DNA of 64,000 nt from Blasia pusilla (lineage: Eukaryota > Marchantiophyta > Marchantiopsida > Blasiales): contig CM114274.1 in the NCBI GenBank assembly GCA_050084515.1, forward strand, positions 6,262,001-6,326,000, written 5' to 3'. Shown in pieces: positions 35,904 to 44,574 of this stretch. Position numbers and translations under genes: made by a program. Position 1 is the first letter of the stretch; every line of letters starts with the position of its first letter. The notes under the pieces are model-generated. The model did not search any database. It was given only the letters and a program-made list of their open reading frames with translations, and was not told the DNA's origin.

Positions 35904-36381
35904 TGTCACATCTGAGTAGCCGATAAGCCGAGATGTATCGTGGATGGGGCGTAGGAGCCAGCCGACTATCTTGAGTGTAACTTTGTCCCACAGTGTCGGA
36001 TGAGGTTGAGGATAGGTCTATTGTGTCAGGAACGTTGTTTCTGACAATTTTCTTGTTGAGGTCTTTCACAGCCGGATGACTTGTTGACCAGGTCATCCGC
36101 CTCTGGTAACCTATGCACGCAGTTTACCAAGGAGATAGCTATTTTTAGGGGAAGAGCCTTTTGGCTCTTCCCAACCCTATATAAGAGAGGAACATGGCTT
36201 TCCAAAGCCATCTTTCTCTTGGTGGGCCGTTGGAGCATCTCTCTTGTATGTGTGTGAGATAGGACTAGGGTGTTAGCGTCCGGATTCTTTCATAGCACAG
36301 GGTGGACGAGGCTCGATATGCCAACATAGATTGAGGAATGGAGTTTTAGGTCGGTCGCCATTTTTACTACTCTTTATTTTT
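35904..36381 (+). repeat. 5' L repeat of element B
   Basis: About 478 bp, starting TGTCACATC right after the target AACAT and ending in a CTCTTTATTTTT stretch. It has four inverted repeats (36074-36097, 36105-36128, 36148-36172, 36194-36211) around the TATA box. There is no T upstream or downstream. Next to it no clear tRNA primer-binding site was found. Confidence 0.85.
36176..36186 (+). promoter_or_regulatory. TATA box in 5' L of element B
   Basis: CCCTATATAAGAG lies 3 bp after the GGGAAGAG/CTCTTCCC hairpin and 7 bp before the ATGGCTT/AAGCCAT hairpin. It is the likely core promoter of the element. Confidence 0.6.
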
Positions 36382-37790
36382 ACATGAGAAAGATGGCAGG
36401 GGGATGGTGGGAATTTGTTGGTTGCAGGTAGGCAAGCGAGTTGCCTCGGTAGGGAGCCCCTAGAGACACGTGTGTGGCGTTTTGTGTGTCATTTTTATGT
36501 TCGGAAGGCCGTGGGCGGAAGCGCTATCCGTTTTTCTTAGATTTTGCTGGTGCACAGGGATTGGGGACATTGGCAGAGTGTAGTACGAAGTGGGGCAGCG
36601 AGTGTGGAGTCAATGAGTGAGCAGCGCATGGTGAGAAGGTTGGTATTCAAGATGAGGAAAGCATCTTCAGGGCTTGCAGCCACCGGGGGGCTGTCAAGTA
36701 AAGGCGGCTAGAGACTAGGGTTAGGTCATAGCTCACTAGAGGCAGGGCACGGACGAAGCCAAGAGGCGGACACGTTTACAGGGCCGCGGATCCCTTTTTC
36801 CTAAACCTTTCTTTTTTCCACCGTTTAAGGGCGGCCTCATTGGACCGCGGGCTCGCATTGAGGGCGCCCCCCTCCCACAATTTGGGGAGGCCACGGGCCC
36901 CGCATTTAGGCCCCTCCCCCATTTAATGTGGTGCGTGCCATTTTGGCCTCCCATGACGTGGTTGGGAGCCCCATGGTTGGCGACATTCAAACGTGGTACA
37001 CACTGGATGCGGTACGTAGGTATGGATGTGGTTAGTTTGACGGACGTAGTCAGGCAAGGTTGACGTGGCAGAGGCACGGGTGACGTGATAGATGGTCTGA
37101 CATGGTTGAGTTCGGACGGGGTTGAGTTGAGATTGCGAGGCATGTCTGGGGGGTGAATGACAGATTTTTCAAACGTTATATTTTTGGGCGTGGACTGGAT
37201 TTGCAAGGGTTGTGGTGGAGAGTGTTTTGACGGAGTGGTAGTGTTGGAGACACATGCACTGATGCGGACGGGTAGTCCGCATCTGCTGACGGGAGGTTCG
37301 ACGTGTTAGTCGAGGAGAGTTTCGTGTTGCGTAGGTTGTCGTGCCACATGGAGGAGTGAGTGTTGACGGTGCGTAGGTTGGAGGGCGTGATCATGCTACC
37401 CATTCGAGTCCCTTTTCCCGCACTTGTCGTGTGTGATTGAGCGTGCTGGATATCGGGTAGTAGCTGGTGCTAGGTGGGTGCAGTGATGGTGACGAGTGTA
37501 GACTCTTTTCATGTATAGCATATGATGGATAGACGGCGGTTGCCGAGTAGGGGTCACATATATAACCCGAGAGTGTTGCTAGGTTAGGTGAGTCAGATGG
37601 GGGGCTCATGGTGAGCCCGAGTGTTGAGTGTGCGTGAAGCCGGGTGTGTCATCACGGGATTGACGTTAGCATAGGTGAGCTAGTGAGGAGTGTGGGAGAC
37701 TCTCGGTGAGTCTGAGTGCTTAAGCGGGTGAGACAGGGTTGTCATCACGGCGTTCTTCCAGGGTTTGGAAGTACGGGGTAGTGCGACAGT
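36382..37790 (+). other. Element B 5' leader, non-coding
   Basis: A GC-rich leader of about 1.4 kb; the open frames here are mostly on the opposite strand and look compositional. A short GGCGGAAGCGCTATCCG-type segment near 36514 parallels the leader of element A (about 3247). Confidence 0.5.
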
Positions 37791-37799
37791 AGTAGTGGT

Positions 37800-38678
37800 G
37801 TGACACGGAGTGGAGTGAGATACCGAGGGATTAGGAGTGAGGAGCTACCTCGACATCCATCCGTGGCTAGATCGTCATCACTAGACACCGGGTCTGGTGA
37901 CGAGATTGCAGACATAGGCAGTATCACTTGGCAAGAGATGGACGACATGGGCCATCGAGGCATGCGTTGTTTCTCAAGTGTAGTGGGCACCATCGACTTA
38001 GATGATTTTATCCAAGAGTTGGACACGTGGTGCGACTTCCAGGAGATACGGACCCCGACATGGTTCAACCCTTTCATGGCATGGAAGGGATTGTTCCAGC
38101 ACTTGGAGGGTCCTTCGATGGATGACTACATGGAGTTTTGATCACTATACTCAGTAGAGATCGATGCTTGGCAGATGTATTGGGCTCCAGGATATGTGTC
38201 CACTAGTGGTCGCGAGGCATATGATGGGATCGTGAGAGGAGAGAGACCCACACCATCGACCCGGAGACTAGATGGAGAGGAGGGCAGTGAGAGAGGCAAT
38301 GTGGCAGAGACCTCTAGTGGTAGAGGGCCACCCAGCTTCAGTCCCACAGTGGAGTTCTTCCGACACTTGGGGAAGAGCTACCAGGGCGTACGCACCGACA
38401 AGTTGAAGAGTCTATAGGATTTTCAGCGACAATCAAGTGAGAGTCTGAGAGAGGCCTTCACGCGCATGAGGAGGCTGATCATTGCTACGTATGGAGTGAG
38501 TGAGGCACAGTCAGTCCAGTATTGGTACGGGGTTCTGGACCGAGAACTACGGAGGAGAGTCCGAGATGCGGTGTTGATTCACACAGCAAAGCCCACATTG
38601 AAGGTGGTCTTTGAGTTGTCTGAGCGTATTGAGCTCAACATGAGTGAGGAGCAGGTAGTGATCGCTGGATTTTCTTGA
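37800..38678 (+). pseudogene. Element B Gag
   Basis: Frame 37800-38141 is the Gag N-part (TWCDFQEIRTPTWFNPFMAW). After a stop, 38175-38417 continues with SFSPTVEFFRHLGKSYQGV. Then 38466-38678 carries the retrotransposon Gag core: ESLREAFTRMRRLI, SVQYWYGVLDRELRRRVRD and ERIELNMSEEQ. Stops at 38139 and 38415 interrupt the chain, otherwise the frame is well kept. Element A has the same domain. The protein would assemble particles and package RNA. Confidence 0.75.
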
Positions 38679-38831
38679 GAGTCAACGGGTCCATGAGCGA
38701 CGGTGACCCCACAAGTGCCATTGCGAGCACCAGTATCACGGGAGCGGGCCAATCTGCCCAGAGAGCAGGCCGGGTACCGTGAGCCTATGAGGCAATGACC
38801 CGTACCTACATATGTTGCCTAGTAGGGACCG

Positions 38832-39035
38832 ATGTTGTCTTGTTGGACGTGTGGAGGGGCCCATAGGCAGAGAGACTGCACACAGCATGGGAGGGGACCA
38901 CGAGCGCCTCCGATTGCTCAAGAGCCACAGAGGATGGCCCCACCACGCATACAGTGTGACTATTGCCACATATATAGTCAAACTAGGGATAGATGTTTTG
39001 ACCCTGGTCGAGGGGCACGTCCAGAGATAGGCTGA
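38832..39035 (+). pseudogene. Element B Gag zinc knuckles
   Basis: First knuckle CWTCGGAHRQRDC (C-x2-C-x3-H-x4-C, 38841-38879). Second reads CDYCHIYSQTRDRC, where the expected His is Gln. One conventional and one altered CCHC box indicate the nucleic-acid-binding end of Gag. Confidence 0.7.
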
Positions 39036-39319
39036 GGGTCTAGAGGCGGTCGTCTTGGAGGAGGTCTGGGAGTTCTTCCTAGACGTGGTGGTAGAGGACC
39101 ACCACCAGCCAAAGGAGATGGAGCAGGAGCACCAGAGCCGGCACTTCTCTCATGCATCGATCAGTTGGAGTTGAGGATTTTTGCCATGATGATGATGCAG
39201 CTCAGGGAAGGCACGGAGCCGCGAGCAACTAGTGTGGCTTCAGCTTCTACCTCTTACCCTGACCCGGGTAAGGATCTCGCTAGTATGGGGTTTATGTGTA
39301 GTGCAGCTTAGGTTGAGGC

Positions 39320-40142
39320 GGTTGCAGTGGTAACTCGGGGTGTTGCGAGAGGCACTGAGCCATTAAGAGGTGGAGTTGAGGTTGACCCACCGGAGGGGAC
39401 CGATGGACGGCAGGCCAGGGTTCTACAGTCATTCACATTTTTGGAGGCACTACACACACCAGCGGTGGTGCCTCAACGACCAGTGGTACCTACAGCTCAG
39501 GCAGGTACATCGACGTCACGAGGAGTTGGACGAGCTGAGGTGTTCCCGCTGGCCGCCACGTTGTGTGAGCGTGGAGAGGTGACTGCTTCTTGTTTAGAGG
39601 TAGTTGAGGAGGTGGTGGACTTTCCCTCAGAGCCGGTGCTCGGGACGTTCCCCACAGAGTCATGGCATGCGGCGGCGGCGGAGTTGGTAGATATGCCAGC
39701 TCGAGCGATCATAGAGCGAGCAGTGGTGACACATGGAGTAGTGTTACTGGATAACCGAGCTAGATTCTTTCGCTTGGTTAGTCTGACGGGGACAATATAC
39801 CACCCGCAGCACGTCCTACTTGATTCGGGAGCGCAGCCCTTGATGTTAGGGAAGGTGGCATGTTTAGCATAGGGGTTACGGTAGGCCGACATTGAGACTT
39901 GTCCCTTCCACATACAGACCTTGATTGGGGGCATGTCACCCACACAGTATATGACTCGATCGGAGATAGTTGTGAGAGTCCAATCAAAGCATGCGACGGA
40001 TAGTGCTATGGTATGCACACGTGCGATTAGGACACCAACTGAGTCGTACGATGTGTTGGTGGGGAGTATAGTGTTATATCCCCTAGGATTCATCCTTGAA
40101 TTCTGGGATGAGACCGTTGCTTATCAGCCAGGGTGGCGGTGA
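39320..40142 (+). pseudogene. Element B aspartic protease
   Basis: The open frame 39327-39872 ends with the retropepsin active site LLDSGAQPLMLGK (DSGA at 39822-39833). After one stop, 39921-40142 continues in a second frame with SYDVLVGSIVLYPLGFILEFWDETVAYQPGWR, whose last portion is a flap-distal motif seen in related gypsy families. The catalytic triplet is intact. The enzyme would process Gag-Pol. The methyltransferase starts about 350 bp downstream. Confidence 0.75.
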
Positions 40143-40412
40143 GGTGACGGCCGGATAAGTCAGTTACTCGTGCAGTTTGCGAGACGAGGTGGTCGATCAC
40201 GAGACGAGTCTATGACCACGTTGGCAACTTTCACAGGTAGTGTTAGCTAGCCAGGAGAGTTGTTGGAGGGGAACGCACATGCGGAGGATGTCCCAATAGC
40301 GGATAGTCCCACGGAGAGACAGGCCATGGCGGGTGTCTCTTCCCATGTTGGCGAGACCTCTTCACCATTGTGGGGTACGACTTGAGAGCTACAGAGGAGT
40401 GCCGACAACCTC

Positions 40413-40916
40413 GTGAGGCAGGCCTGGAGTCATGCCTTTATCCCGGAGCAACGAGAGTCAGGTGGCAATCGGGCTCCTGGAGTGGAGACATTGACACCAC
40501 TAGATACCTCACCCGTTGTGTGGCAGTGTCCAGAGGAGGGTGTTAGGGTGTTAGATCTCTTCGGAGGGATTAGCACCAGATTGACTGCATTATTGCAAGC
40601 GAGCATACGGGTGCATCAGTACCTTTATGTGGAGAGAGATGAGACCGCGCGGCGAGTATCATTACGTCAAGTAGCGAGATTGGTCCAGAGGTATCCTGAG
40701 TTGTTGTCGGTATCTGCTATACGGGGATATCAGCATACACTACCCGCCGACGTCTCTTTGGTGGGGGCGCAGGATCTGGATAGAGTTGGCACCATTCATT
40801 TGGTGATTTCTGGATGGCCATGTCAGGGTCATTCATCAACTCGCCGAGGATTTGGATTGCAGGATCCGAGGTCATGGATATTTTGGGAGATGTTGCAAGT
40901 AGTACGACACTTGTAG
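40413..40916 (+). pseudogene. Element B DNA (cytosine-5) methyltransferase, N-terminal half
   Basis: A 167-codon open frame. Motif I VRVLDLFGGIST (DLFGGI at 40554-40571) binds S-adenosylmethionine. YLYVERDETARRVSLRQV corresponds to motif II/III. TIHLVISGWPCQGHSS is motif IV with the catalytic Cys codon at 40821-40823. GFGLQDPRSWIFWEMLQV follows as motif V. A TAG at 40914-40916 ends the frame before motif VI. The motif order is the canonical one, so it is not a plant DRM-type rearranged enzyme. PCQ is intact here while in element A it is PCR. The domain would methylate cytosine in element or host DNA. Its position between protease and RT suggests it is released from, or fused in, the Pol polyprotein. 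Confidence 0.85.
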
Positions 40917-40929
40917 GAGAGTCAGACAT

Positions 40930-41520
40930 GTTCTCCAGTGTATATTTTTTCGAACGTGCCCTTGTTGGGAGACACTCGTGCACGTGTGATGACGAGTGTG
41001 CATCAGGTGAGGTCCTGGTTGGGAGCTACTATGTTGCTAGATGGAGCGAGAGTTGGATCACCTGCCCATAATCCACGACTGTGGTGGACGGACCTAATAC
41101 CATCAGAGGTACTAAGTCGAGCATACGATGGAGTCTAGAGAGCACTATATCTCATAGTGGATGCTATTTTGGGCTCAGGGCGTCGATCTCAGGTGGTGAC
41201 GCGGGATGATAGACCACTATTGGAGATGGCCAATAGGATGGGGGAGTTGAGGGCAGCCTTACCTATGTTGGTGAGCTTCCCAACATTCCATGCCTTTTGT
41301 CAGGGAGGGCCATGCATGATTTGGGATGAGGTGACCGAAGCAGTGGAGGAGCCTACAACAAATGAGTGCGAGTGCGCCATGGGGTTCGCTACAGGTACTA
41401 TGGCGGTGCCAAGTATGACTGAGGCATCCCAGAGACAGGTGTTGGGGGAGGCGATGGACCTCAACTATCTCACATGGATAGCTAGCCTAGGTATGGCTGA
41501 GCAGAGACGGATGTGAGTGT
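40930..41520 (+). pseudogene. Element B DNA (cytosine-5) methyltransferase, C-terminal half
   Basis: This follows the 40914 stop. YIFSNVPLLGDTRARVMTS holds motif VI, with Glu of ENV replaced by Ser (SNV at 40950-40958); element A retains ENV. An AHNPRLWWTDLIP segment (about 41055-41095) resembles the HRAR-FWGN region of DNMT3. Then frame 41157-41516 has SQVVTRDDRPLLEMANRMGE, AMGFATGT (41376-41399) and LGEAMDLNYLTW, matching the C-terminal motifs IX-X of C5 methyltransferases. Apart from motif VI and one stop, the domain is nearly readable end to end. Confidence 0.8.
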
Positions 41521-41869
41521 CATCCATGTCGTCACACCCACGAGTTCGACCATTGCCTATAGGGTCTATACAGGCATTGGCTTGGGGAGGGACGAGGAGA
41601 GATAGGCATCCATGGACTTCCTAGGACGTTGTTCAAGCGGAGAGTGCAAAGGCGGCCAGAGTAGCACATGTTCATTTTTTGGATGTAGAGCATGGTGTAG
41701 GAGGTCAGAGTGGAATGGCTGTTGCGGAGGTGGCTAGGGTTGCTACATAGCAACCAAAGCGGGAGGTTGCATCCTCTCCGACTGAGGTCACGATGGAGAC
41801 TTGGGAGCCTATGATAGGTCTCACGTTGATAGGAGGAGAGCGACGGCAAGTTCTTAGGTTTCTGAGACT
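41521..41869 (+). pseudogene. Element B linker and start of RT
   Basis: Past the methyltransferase the sequence parallels element A 8470-8910. It includes EVTMETWEPMIG and LIGGERRQVLRFL (about 41818-41860), the beginning of the RT region. Homology stops near 41862, where truncated solo LTR R begins. Confidence 0.6.
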
Positions 41870-42679
41870 CGGGACAGACTTTCTGGTCGGTTCAGGAACC
41901 TGAAACGGCGTTTCGCGCCTGGCGGTTCCAACTGTCCGATGGACATCCAATGAGTTCCTCACCAAGACTCGCACGAAGTGAATCTCGAGTTGGAATCCAA
42001 GTGTGGCATACAAAGTCCACTCCCTTGGATCAGGTTTGGGTTTCGTGTTCCAATGCCAAACTCTCGTTCCATCCCGTGCCTCTGAAACGCCGTTTGGCGC
42101 CCAAAGTGGGGATTTGTGTTCTGAGACATCTCAGAGAGACTCCTCCCTTACTAGTACTTCTGGGGATCTCCGGGGGCCCCCTACATTTAGGGAAAGACAC
42201 TCGGGCCTCTCCAATTGGCCCTCAACTCGATTGCTCTCTCAATCGTTTTCGGCCAATATCTCAGCTTGTACTTATGCGTTTTCCAAGATCTTTCGTGCGT
42301 TGGAAGCATCTTAAAATAATCTTTCCAACGCGCCCTTACTTGTTCCAAACGCATCTTGGAGCTCAACGTTATGGTCCTAAACACAGTCAGATTCTTCCAA
42401 ACGCTAGTCGTGTTCCAAACTGGTTCTCACCTCTTTGGCAACCAACCTCCCAAGACTCAATTCATCTCAAGTCTTGGCTTGCATTTGGTCTAGGTTTCCT
42501 GGTCGCGACCACTAACGCATGAAACGCACAACTCTGTTCCGCGTTTCGTCTCTTGGACTTTTCCAAGAGACTTTTCCAAACGCCTCTCCAAAGCGCAAAC
42601 CTCGCAGCGTAAGTTCACTTGAGTTCTAATGTTTCGCTTGGCGCCTATTTTGTGTTGTTTGGTTATGAGGGTCATGACA
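41870..42679 (+). repeat. Solo LTR R, copy 2 (left-truncated)
   Basis: Matches R copies 1 and 3 from roughly their position 250 to the right end. It ends GTCATGACA at 42679. The missing left 250 bp of R and the missing RT, RNase H and first half of integrase of element B are contiguous, so a single deletion from within R into pol explains both. Confidence 0.75.
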
Positions 42680-43290
42680 CTACCAGACAAGGTGAGCGAG
42701 GGAACAGCTTATGCATTTCTAGATCGTGTGCTTAGTCACTTTGGTGTACCGGCAGAGGTGTTGATTGACCAGGGTACCAAGTTCATGGGAGAGTTTCAGG
42801 CCTTGTGTGATCAGGCGCTGATAGATCATCGCATCACGTCCAGAGATCATCTTGAGGTAGATGGATTGGCGGAGAGAGTAGCACATACCATGAAGAGAGG
42901 ATTGCACAAGTATGGCTTGCAGTAGGGATAGTTGAGGGAGTGGGACCTACAGTTGCCATGGTTGGCTATAGGTTATCACTTTAGTCGGCAAGCATCCTTG
43001 GCATCATTTTCACCGTACTTTTTTCTCTTTGGGAGAGACCCAAATTTCTTGCAGCCATTTGACGTGACATGGTGGAGGTGTTAGATCTTGATGATCCAGA
43101 TGTGTGGGTACAAGCGCGTTCTCAGAGGGCGGAGATTTTTCGTAGAGTTATGCCTATGGCCTTGAGAACTTAGCTATTGCTCAACATAGATCTAGATACA
43201 TTGAGGTACGCGACCATTCATGGAGGAGGTTATCGTCTAGGGATTATGAGGTTTCATCCTAGAGATCATGTGTATTTATAGCAGGCGGCA
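42680..43290 (+). pseudogene. Element B integrase, second half
   Basis: Frame to 42925 reads DKVSEGTAYAFLDRV, VLIDQGTKFMGEF (second catalytic Asp) and HLEVDGLAERVAHTM (third catalytic residue Glu in AER). After a stop it continues LPWLAIGYHFSRQASLASFSPY in the same family pattern. The zinc domain and first Asp are deleted. It is a DDE integrase of the Ty3/gypsy type. Confidence 0.8.
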
Positions 43291-43299
43291 CCCACGACG

Positions 43300-43625
43300 C
43301 TAGATGTGACTACAGGGCGCACGATCCTACGTATGCACGAGGTATTACCAAACGAAGTCCTCATTTTTTAGGGACAGGATGGTATGGTTTGGAAGGATCA
43401 TGTGCGCAATTGTGCACCATGTCATCTTCCGAATATAGACAGGAAAGTGGATCCAAGCTTAGCAGTGGTACCTGCAAGCTTGAGGTATATGTTGTGCGGA
43501 TGTGCAAGGGATGCAGCCACCATGTTGGTATGTGATGGTTGTTCTCGAGGGTGGCATATATCATGTCTGACCCCCCCTCTTGATGTATTTCCCACGGGAT
43601 GATGGATGTGTCCGAGATGTATATA
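43300..43625 (+). pseudogene. Element B C-terminal linker and PHD finger
   Basis: Frame 43384-43602 begins MVWKDHVRNCAPCHLPNID, a Cys/His linker shared by A, B and D. It then reads MLCGC, MLVCDGCSRGWHISCLTPP, and, after a TGA at 43600-43602, WMCPRC. The C4-H-C3 pattern is a PHD finger, usually a histone H3-tail reader. The first Cys is Tyr here (TAT at 43486-43488), while A and D keep Cys. PHD at the Pol C-terminus may direct integration to particular chromatin (inference), as chromodomains do in chromoviruses. Confidence 0.8.
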
Positions 43626-43690
43626 GGATAGTAGGTCATGTCAGAGAGATGTGATATTTTCTATCTGGAGTTGGGGGGATCCAACTGGCA

Positions 43691-43706
43691 GCTAGGAGGG
43701 CGGTGG
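43691..43706 (+). other. Polypurine tract of element B
   Basis: GCTAGGAGGGCGGTGG directly precedes TGTGATCTCC, the start of T1. Its position equals that in elements A and C. Confidence 0.5.
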
Positions 43707-43840
43707 TGTGATCTCCATATATATGTATGAGTGGATTTCTGTACATGTGTGGATCTACCCGTGTGTGTGGAAGATTGGTGTTGTGTGGTGTAGATATGAC
43801 CAGCGATGTATGTTGTGTAGCGATATGTATGCGCACGACA
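43704..43840 (+). repeat. Terminal repeat T1 of element B
   Basis: About 137 bp from GTGTGATCTCC to GCGCACGACA, duplicated at 44433-44570 with about nine differences. It is joined to L by GC, giving the palindrome GACAGCTGTC. Confidence 0.85.
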
Positions 43841-43842
43841 GC

Positions 43843-44432
43843 TGTCACATCTTAGTAGCTGATAGGTTGAGATCTATCGTGGATGGGCCGTAGGAGCCAG
43901 CGGACTATCTTGAGTGTAACTTTGTCCCACGGTGTCGGATGAGGTTGAGGATAGGTCCATTGTGTCAGGAACGTCGTTTCTAACAACTTTCCTGTAGAGG
44001 TCTTTCATAGCCGGGTGACTTGTTGACCAGGTCACTTGCCCCTAGTAACATGTTTGTGCAGGTTACCAAGGGCATAGCTATTTTTAGGGGAAGAGTCTTT
44101 TGGCTCTTCCCAACCCTATATAAGAGAGGAAGATGGCTTTCCTAAGCCATCTTTCTCATGTTGGGCCATTGGAGCACCTCTCTTGTATGTGTGTGAGATA
44201 GGACTAGGGTGCTAGTGTCTGGATTCCTTGATAGCACATGGTGGACGAGGCTCGATGTGCCGATGTAGATTGAGGAGTGAAGTTTTAGGTCGGGTATGCC
44301 GTTTTTACTACTCTTTATTTTTTATTGAGCAGTGGAGTTTTAGGTCGGGTGTGCCATTTTTACTACTCTTTATTTTTTATTGAGGAGTGGAGTTTTAGGT
44401 CGGATGTGCCATTTTTACTACTCTTTATTTTT
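43843..44432 (+). repeat. 3' L repeat of element B
   Basis: It starts TGTCACATC and is homologous to 35904-36381 (about 10 percent divergence by eye), but is longer because its last 55 bp are present three times in tandem. It carries the same four hairpins (44014-44035, 44045-44066, 44087-44111, 44130-44153) and TATA box (44114-44124). Confidence 0.85.
44114..44124 (+). promoter_or_regulatory. TATA box in 3' L of element B
   Basis: CCTATATAAGAG between the third and fourth conserved hairpins, matching the 5' copy. Confidence 0.6.
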
Positions 44433-44433
44433 G
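44272..44433 (+). repeat. 55-bp tandem triplication at the end of 3' L (element B)
   Basis: Three units at 44272-44326, 44327-44381 and 44382-44433. Each has GAGTTTTAGGTCGG-type sequence followed by TTTTTACTACTCTTTATTTT. The 5' L has one unit only. Confidence 0.85.
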
Positions 44434-44570
44434 TTGTGTGATCTCCATGTATATATATGAGTTGATTTCTGTACATGTGTGGATCTACCCGTGTGTGGGG
44501 AAGATCGGTGTTGTGTGGTGTAGATGTGACCAACGATGTATGTTGTCTAGCGATATGTATGCGCACGACA
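44433..44570 (+). repeat. Terminal repeat T2 of element B
   Basis: Second copy of T1, ending GCGCACGACA and followed by the target repeat ACAT. This is the real right end of the integrated element. Confidence 0.85.
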
Positions 44571-44574
44571 ACAT

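Larger units (their letters stand above)
35904..44570 (+). mobile_element. Element B: methyltransferase/PHD Ty3/gypsy element, RT-to-integrase deleted
   Basis: The element is bounded by the short direct repeat AACAT (35899-35903 and 44570-44574; equally ACAT with a GACA end), so its ends are TGTCACATC...CACGACA. Order: L, leader, Gag, zinc knuckles, protease, methyltransferase, start of RT, a truncated solo LTR R, second half of integrase, PHD finger, polypurine tract, T1, L, T2. It is a non-autonomous derivative. The methyltransferase is the best preserved in the window. Confidence 0.85.

Noticed and set aside
36736-37206. 156-codon minus-strand frame in the leader of element B
   Set aside because: No domain, Pro/Asn-rich; antisense to the GC-rich leader.
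40413-41520. Methyltransferase as a plant DRM (rearranged) enzyme
   Set aside because: Motif I precedes IV and VI, and the IX-X segment follows: the order is canonical, not DRM-type.
41950-42522. 190-codon plus-strand frame
   Set aside because: Entirely inside solo LTR R copy 2; the other R copies do not keep the frame.
35904-44570. Element B as a DIRS/Ngaro element because of its split repeats
   Set aside because: The integrase region has DDE-type motifs (LIDQGT, GLAER) and a target duplication exists; no tyrosine recombinase motifs were found.
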